DNA of 64,000 bases from DASXMT01 sp963781305 (GTDB lineage Bacteria; Actinomycetota; Acidimicrobiia; Acidimicrobiales; RAAP-2): NCBI GenBank assembly GCA_963781305.1, contig CAWAFL010000001.1:620001-684000 (forward strand), given 5' to 3'. Under the pieces are notes generated by a model. It did not search any database, had not been told where the DNA came from, and was given only the letters and a program-made list of their open reading frames with translations. How positions within the stretch are numbered: position 1 is the first letter of the stretch; every line of letters starts with the position of its first letter. The translations under genes and the position numbers were made by a program. Of this stretch, positions 61,451 through 64,000 are shown in pieces.

Positions 61451-61927
61451 TCACGCCGGTCGCAACTCGACCAACCGGACCAGCGGAATGATGCGGTCGG
61501 TGCGGGTCTGGTAGTCCGCGTAGTACGGACGATCGGCGAGAAGCCCGTCCCACGTGTCCTGGTACTCCGAACCTTCGAGGATCTGACCGTCAGCCCAGAA
61601 CCGATGTCCCTGGTCGAGCACGAGCAACTCAGGGTTTGCCGTGCGGTCGGTGAGGTTCAGATACCAGGACGGGTGCTGGGGGGCGCCGGCGAACGATGCC
61701 ACCACCACGCGATGACCGTCGCTGTCGGACCAGTAGGGCAGGGCGACCTTGTGCTCGTTGCCCGACTTCCGGCCGATGGTGCGCAACAGGACGTGCCGCA
61801 TCCCGGCCACCACCCAGATGTCATCGGAGTCCGACGTCTCCATGGCGGCAACGTGTTGCCGGCTGATGCCGGGGATCTCGTCGCGGGGTGGCTCGACGAA
61901 CGCCTCGTTCTGCTGATTGTCTGCCAT
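61451..61927 (-). CDS. Ddn-like deazaflavin (F420)-dependent nitroreductase-family protein
   Basis: A 158-residue protein of the DUF385/nitroreductase family (split beta-barrel). It has VLLRTIGRKSGNEHKVALPYW and VASFAGAPQHPSWYLNL; the pattern R-x-x-G-R-x-S-G followed by P-x-W-Y-x-N-L is characteristic of F420-dependent Ddn-type proteins. Two in-frame starts exist; the ATG with GGGAG upstream is chosen. It lies between the binding protein and epimerase-like genes. It suggests that F420 is used in this pathway. Confidence 0.85.
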   Translation of the reverse strand: MADNQQNEAFVEPPRDEIPGISRQHVAAMETSDSDDIWVVAGMRHVLLRTIGRKSGNEHKVALPYWSDSDGHRVVVASFAGAPQHPSWYLNLTDRTANPELLVLDQGHRFWADGQILEGSEYQDTWDGLLADRPYYADYQTRTDRIIPLVRLVELRPA

Positions 61928-61980
61928 GGCTTTTGCTCCCAACTACCGATGCGACGTTGACCGTGGCCCAACGATGACGA

Positions 61981-63192
61981 TCAGCTCTTGACGGGCACCT
62001 TGCCCACTCCTCCGGCGTAGGGCGGAGCCATGAGGCAGGTCGCCGCCCCGAATTGTCCGATCAGCCCGTAGTGGTTGGTGGAGGAGAAGTTGTACTTGAA
62101 CCCGAGGAACGACTGATTGTGGATTCCCTCGATGGCCTTCTTGATGGCGGCCGGGTCGACCGAGTGGTACTTGGTGATGGCGTAATTCAACAACTCCAGG
62201 GGCATGCTGTCGGTGGCGATGAAGGTCAAGTAGTTGGTCACCGCGTTGGACGTGGCCGCGGCGTAGGCGGCCATGAGGGACTGCTGGGTGGCCGAGAAGG
62301 TCTGCGTGGTCGTGTCGGCGCAGTTGTAGTAATACGCGCTGGCCTTGGCCTGCAGGGGGCCCATGGCGCTGAACCCGTCGTACCACGCTCCCGCCGACGT
62401 CAGGATGGTGGGCGACCAGTTGGCCGCCTGCACCGCGTTCCAGATCGGGCCGTAGCTCACCCCGGCGTTGACGACGAGCAGGTCCGCCCCTGAGGCCTTC
62501 AGCTTGCTGATGGCGGCCGAGTCGTCCACCGCGCCCGGGGTGATCGTGGTCGAGGCCACCACCTTGGCTTTGGGCGCCTGGGTCTTCATGTCACTCAACA
62601 TCTGGTTCTGGACGGCCACATCGGTGGCGATGCCGTCGTTCAACATCGCCACTTTGGTGAAGCCCTTCTTCTTCATCCACTGGGTCGAGGCCAGCACGTA
62701 TTGCTGGATCGACGAGTTGGGGCTGAAGAGATAGGGATAGGTCTTGGTGTCCGAATACTGGAGACCGGACAGGTCGGCGACCACCGGCATCTTGGCCTTG
62801 GTGAACACGGCCAACTGCTGCGCGTCGGCCGACGGGTTGTAGCTGACGGTGATGACGGCGGCATCCTTGTTGGCCACTATCTGGTTGGCCACCTGGACGG
62901 CCTGGGTCACGTCGCTGCCGTCGTTCAGGATCTGCACCTTGACTTGGTGGCCGTCGATCCCGTTGGGATGCTCGGCGTTGAATGCCTTCAGGGCCTCGGT
63001 GATCCCCAGCTTGGTGAAGATCCCGTAGGAGGCCTGGGCGCCACTGGTCGGGGTGGAGACCCCGAAGGTGATCGGCCCCTGCGGAATGGGCGGGTAGCCC
63101 GAGCTGGCTCCGGCGGTGGACGTCGGCCCGACCAAGGCCAGCGTGCCCGCGCACACCAGGACGGCCACGGCAACCGAAAGGCGCTTCCTCAT
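61981..63192 (-). CDS. livK: Branched-chain-type ABC substrate-binding protein (LivK-like), cassette 2
   Basis: A 403-residue protein with a Sec signal peptide (MRKRLSVAVAVLVCAGTLAL followed by VGPTSTAGA; cleavage about residue 30) and a two-lobe periplasmic-binding-protein fold (ITFGVSTPTSGAQASYGIF, QKVNDGSDVTQAVQ-like segments and AVITVSYNPSADAQQLAVF). There is no lipobox Cys at the signal-peptide end. It binds the transported ligand outside the membrane. The start is set by AAGGGGGAAACG. It is the first gene of the second importer operon. Confidence 0.88.
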   Translation of the reverse strand: MRKRLSVAVAVLVCAGTLALVGPTSTAGASSGYPPIPQGPITFGVSTPTSGAQASYGIFTKLGITEALKAFNAEHPNGIDGHQVKVQILNDGSDVTQAVQVANQIVANKDAAVITVSYNPSADAQQLAVFTKAKMPVVADLSGLQYSDTKTYPYLFSPNSSIQQYVLASTQWMKKKGFTKVAMLNDGIATDVAVQNQMLSDMKTQAPKAKVVASTTITPGAVDDSAAISKLKASGADLLVVNAGVSYGPIWNAVQAANWSPTILTSAGAWYDGFSAMGPLQAKASAYYYNCADTTTQTFSATQQSLMAAYAAATSNAVTNYLTFIATDSMPLELLNYAITKYHSVDPAAIKKAIEGIHNQSFLGFKYNFSSTNHYGLIGQFGAATCLMAPPYAGGVGKVPVKS

Positions 63193-63416
63193 CGTTTCCC
63201 CCTTGTGGTGGTCCCGCCGCGGTGCGCTCCCCAAAATGACTCGGCACACAACGGCTCAATGAACCGATCGTTACGGTAACACGACGGTCGACCCTCGCCA
63301 AGGCCTCGTTTCCGAATTCCTGACATTCCTGTCGCTGCCCCAGAGGGTGCCGGTTCGAGCCGTGCGACGGGGACGGTGACCCGCTACCATCGCCTCGTCA
63401 CCGGAGGGAGGGTGCC

Positions 63417-63500
63417 ATGAAGACCAACCAGCTGCACCGGTCAGGACGTCACCGGGTGGGTACCGGAGCCCCCCCTCGTCGCCAGACGAACCGGTCCTGA
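63417..63500 (+). CDS. 27-residue small ORF before F420-type gene
   Basis: A 27-codon frame, MKTNQLHRSGRHRVG followed by TGAPPRRQTNRS, with a very strong ribosome site (GGAGGGAGGGTGCC). Its stop ends 3 bp before the next ATG, which has no ribosome site of its own. It may be a real short basic peptide or a translation-coupling leader. I do not recognise it as any family. Confidence 0.4.
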   Translation: MKTNQLHRSGRHRVGTGAPPRRQTNRS

Positions 63501-63503
63501 GCC

Positions 63504-64000
63504 ATGGCCTTGTTCGGACTGCGCTTCGACTTCAGAAACCCGTCCTTTGCCGGGACCACCATGGCCGAGCGTTATCGGGCCGCGCTCGACATGGCCGAGT
63601 GGGCCGACCGCTTGGGCGCCGTGGCGTTGGTCCTCTCCGAGCACCACGGATCCGACGACGGCTACCTGCCGTCGCCACTTCCCCTGGCCGCTGCCGTCGC
63701 CGCACGGACCACGAACATTCGCATCAACCTGGCCGCGCTGGTCGCCTCCTTCCACGACCCTCTGCGGCTGGCCGAGGACATCGCGGTGGTGGACCTCATC
63801 AGCGAGGGCCGCTTGGACGTGATCATCACCAACGGGTACGTCAGCGATGAATTCACCATGTTCGGCCAGCCCATCGGCGGCCGAGCCCAACGGACCACCG
63901 AGCTCGTCTCCGTGTTGCGCCAGGCCTGGACGGGCGAACCCTTCACCTACCGGGGCCGAACGGTCACGGTTAGCCCCCGACCGTTTCAGGACGGCGGGCC
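63504..64000 (+). CDS. LLM-class (luciferase-like) oxidoreductase, truncated at window edge
   Basis: The frame from the ATG at 63504 is open to the edge (about 165 residues). The start MALFGLRFDFRNPSF, then AERYRAALDMAEWADRLG, LVLSEHHGSDDGYLPSPLP and TNIRINLAALVASFHDPLR are those of luciferase-like F420/FMN enzymes. The ribosome site is weak and the small ORF just upstream may supply coupling. The C-terminus lies outside the window. Confidence 0.82.
   Translation, partial: MALFGLRFDFRNPSFAGTTMAERYRAALDMAEWADRLGAVALVLSEHHGSDDGYLPSPLPLAAAVAARTTNIRINLAALVASFHDPLRLAEDIAVVDLISEGRLDVIITNGYVSDEFTMFGQPIGGRAQRTTELVSVLRQAWTGEPFTYRGRTVTVSPRPFQDGG

Noticed and set aside
1..64000. tRNA, rRNA or mobile element genes
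   Set aside because: Intergenic regions are short, and I saw no cloverleaf-like sequence, no ribosomal sequence, and no transposase, integrase or terminal inverted repeats.

Overview
The window is about 64 kb of GC-rich DNA that is almost completely coding. It carries no rRNA, tRNA, CRISPR array, insertion sequence or phage gene that I can see. Three luciferase-like F420-type enzymes, a Ddn-like deazaflavin reductase, KstR2-like TetR regulators and a very large complement of acyl-CoA, SDR and lipid-transfer-protein genes point to an Actinomycetota genome. It could be an uncultured Acidimicrobiia-like or mycobacteria-related lineage; this is inferred from gene content only, and I cannot name a species.

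Layout. 1-5.6 kb: amidohydrolases, an N-acyl-D-amino-acid deacylase, an SDR and a cupin protein. 5.7-10.3 kb: a minus-strand set with an EthD-like protein, two hot-dog dehydratases, a VOC protein, an SDR and an enoyl-CoA hydratase. 10.4-13 kb: a plus-strand operon of lipid-transfer-type aldolase, DUF35 protein and SDR. 13-18 kb: a TetR regulator, a paired acyl-CoA dehydrogenase, an F420-type enzyme and a second TetR regulator. 18-24.6 kb: a minus-strand operon of branched-chain-type ABC importer (livH-M-G-F), acyl-CoA synthetase and aldehyde dehydrogenase. 24.8-31.7 kb: hydrolase, thioesterase, crotonase, F420-type enzyme, a second aldolase/DUF35 pair and an MFS exporter. 31.8-37.5 kb: TesB-like protein, a third aldolase/DUF35 pair, a ThDP-dependent enzyme and an FMN 2-hydroxyacid oxidase. 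37.5-50 kb: second amidohydrolase paralogue, CoA ligase, NifU-like protein, SMP-30, alcohol dehydrogenase, epoxide-hydrolase fold, a second acyl-CoA dehydrogenase pair, TesB-like protein, FAH-family protein, quinone reductase and SnoaL-like protein. 50-56 kb: TetR, SDRs, a third CoA ligase and a hot-dog thioesterase. 56-63.2 kb: a second ABC importer cassette with its own binding protein and a fused permease-ATPase. 63.4-64 kb: a small ORF followed by a truncated F420-type enzyme.

Taken together the genes make a catabolic region: import by two LIV-type transporters, CoA activation by three ligases, dehydrogenation by two heteromeric acyl-CoA dehydrogenases, hydration by MaoC and crotonase proteins, oxidation by SDRs, and carbon-carbon cleavage by three thiolase-fold/DUF35 pairs. 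The three thiolase-fold proteins all lack the thiolase cysteine and carry two tyrosines where the Ltp2 retro-aldolase of steroid side-chain degradation has its catalytic pair. One of them matches the Tyr294/Tyr344 numbering exactly. This suggests aldolytic removal of side chains from a steroid, isoprenoid or other branched or alicyclic acid; the substrate itself cannot be read from the sequence.

The most unusual non-coding signal is a set of related intergenic motifs. A 22-bp sequence is exactly repeated before the second aldolase operon and before the ThDP gene. A 16-bp palindrome-like sequence is exactly repeated in two divergent promoter regions. Looser relatives lie in front of several other operons. 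They look like operators of one or two regulators that tie these scattered operons into a regulon.
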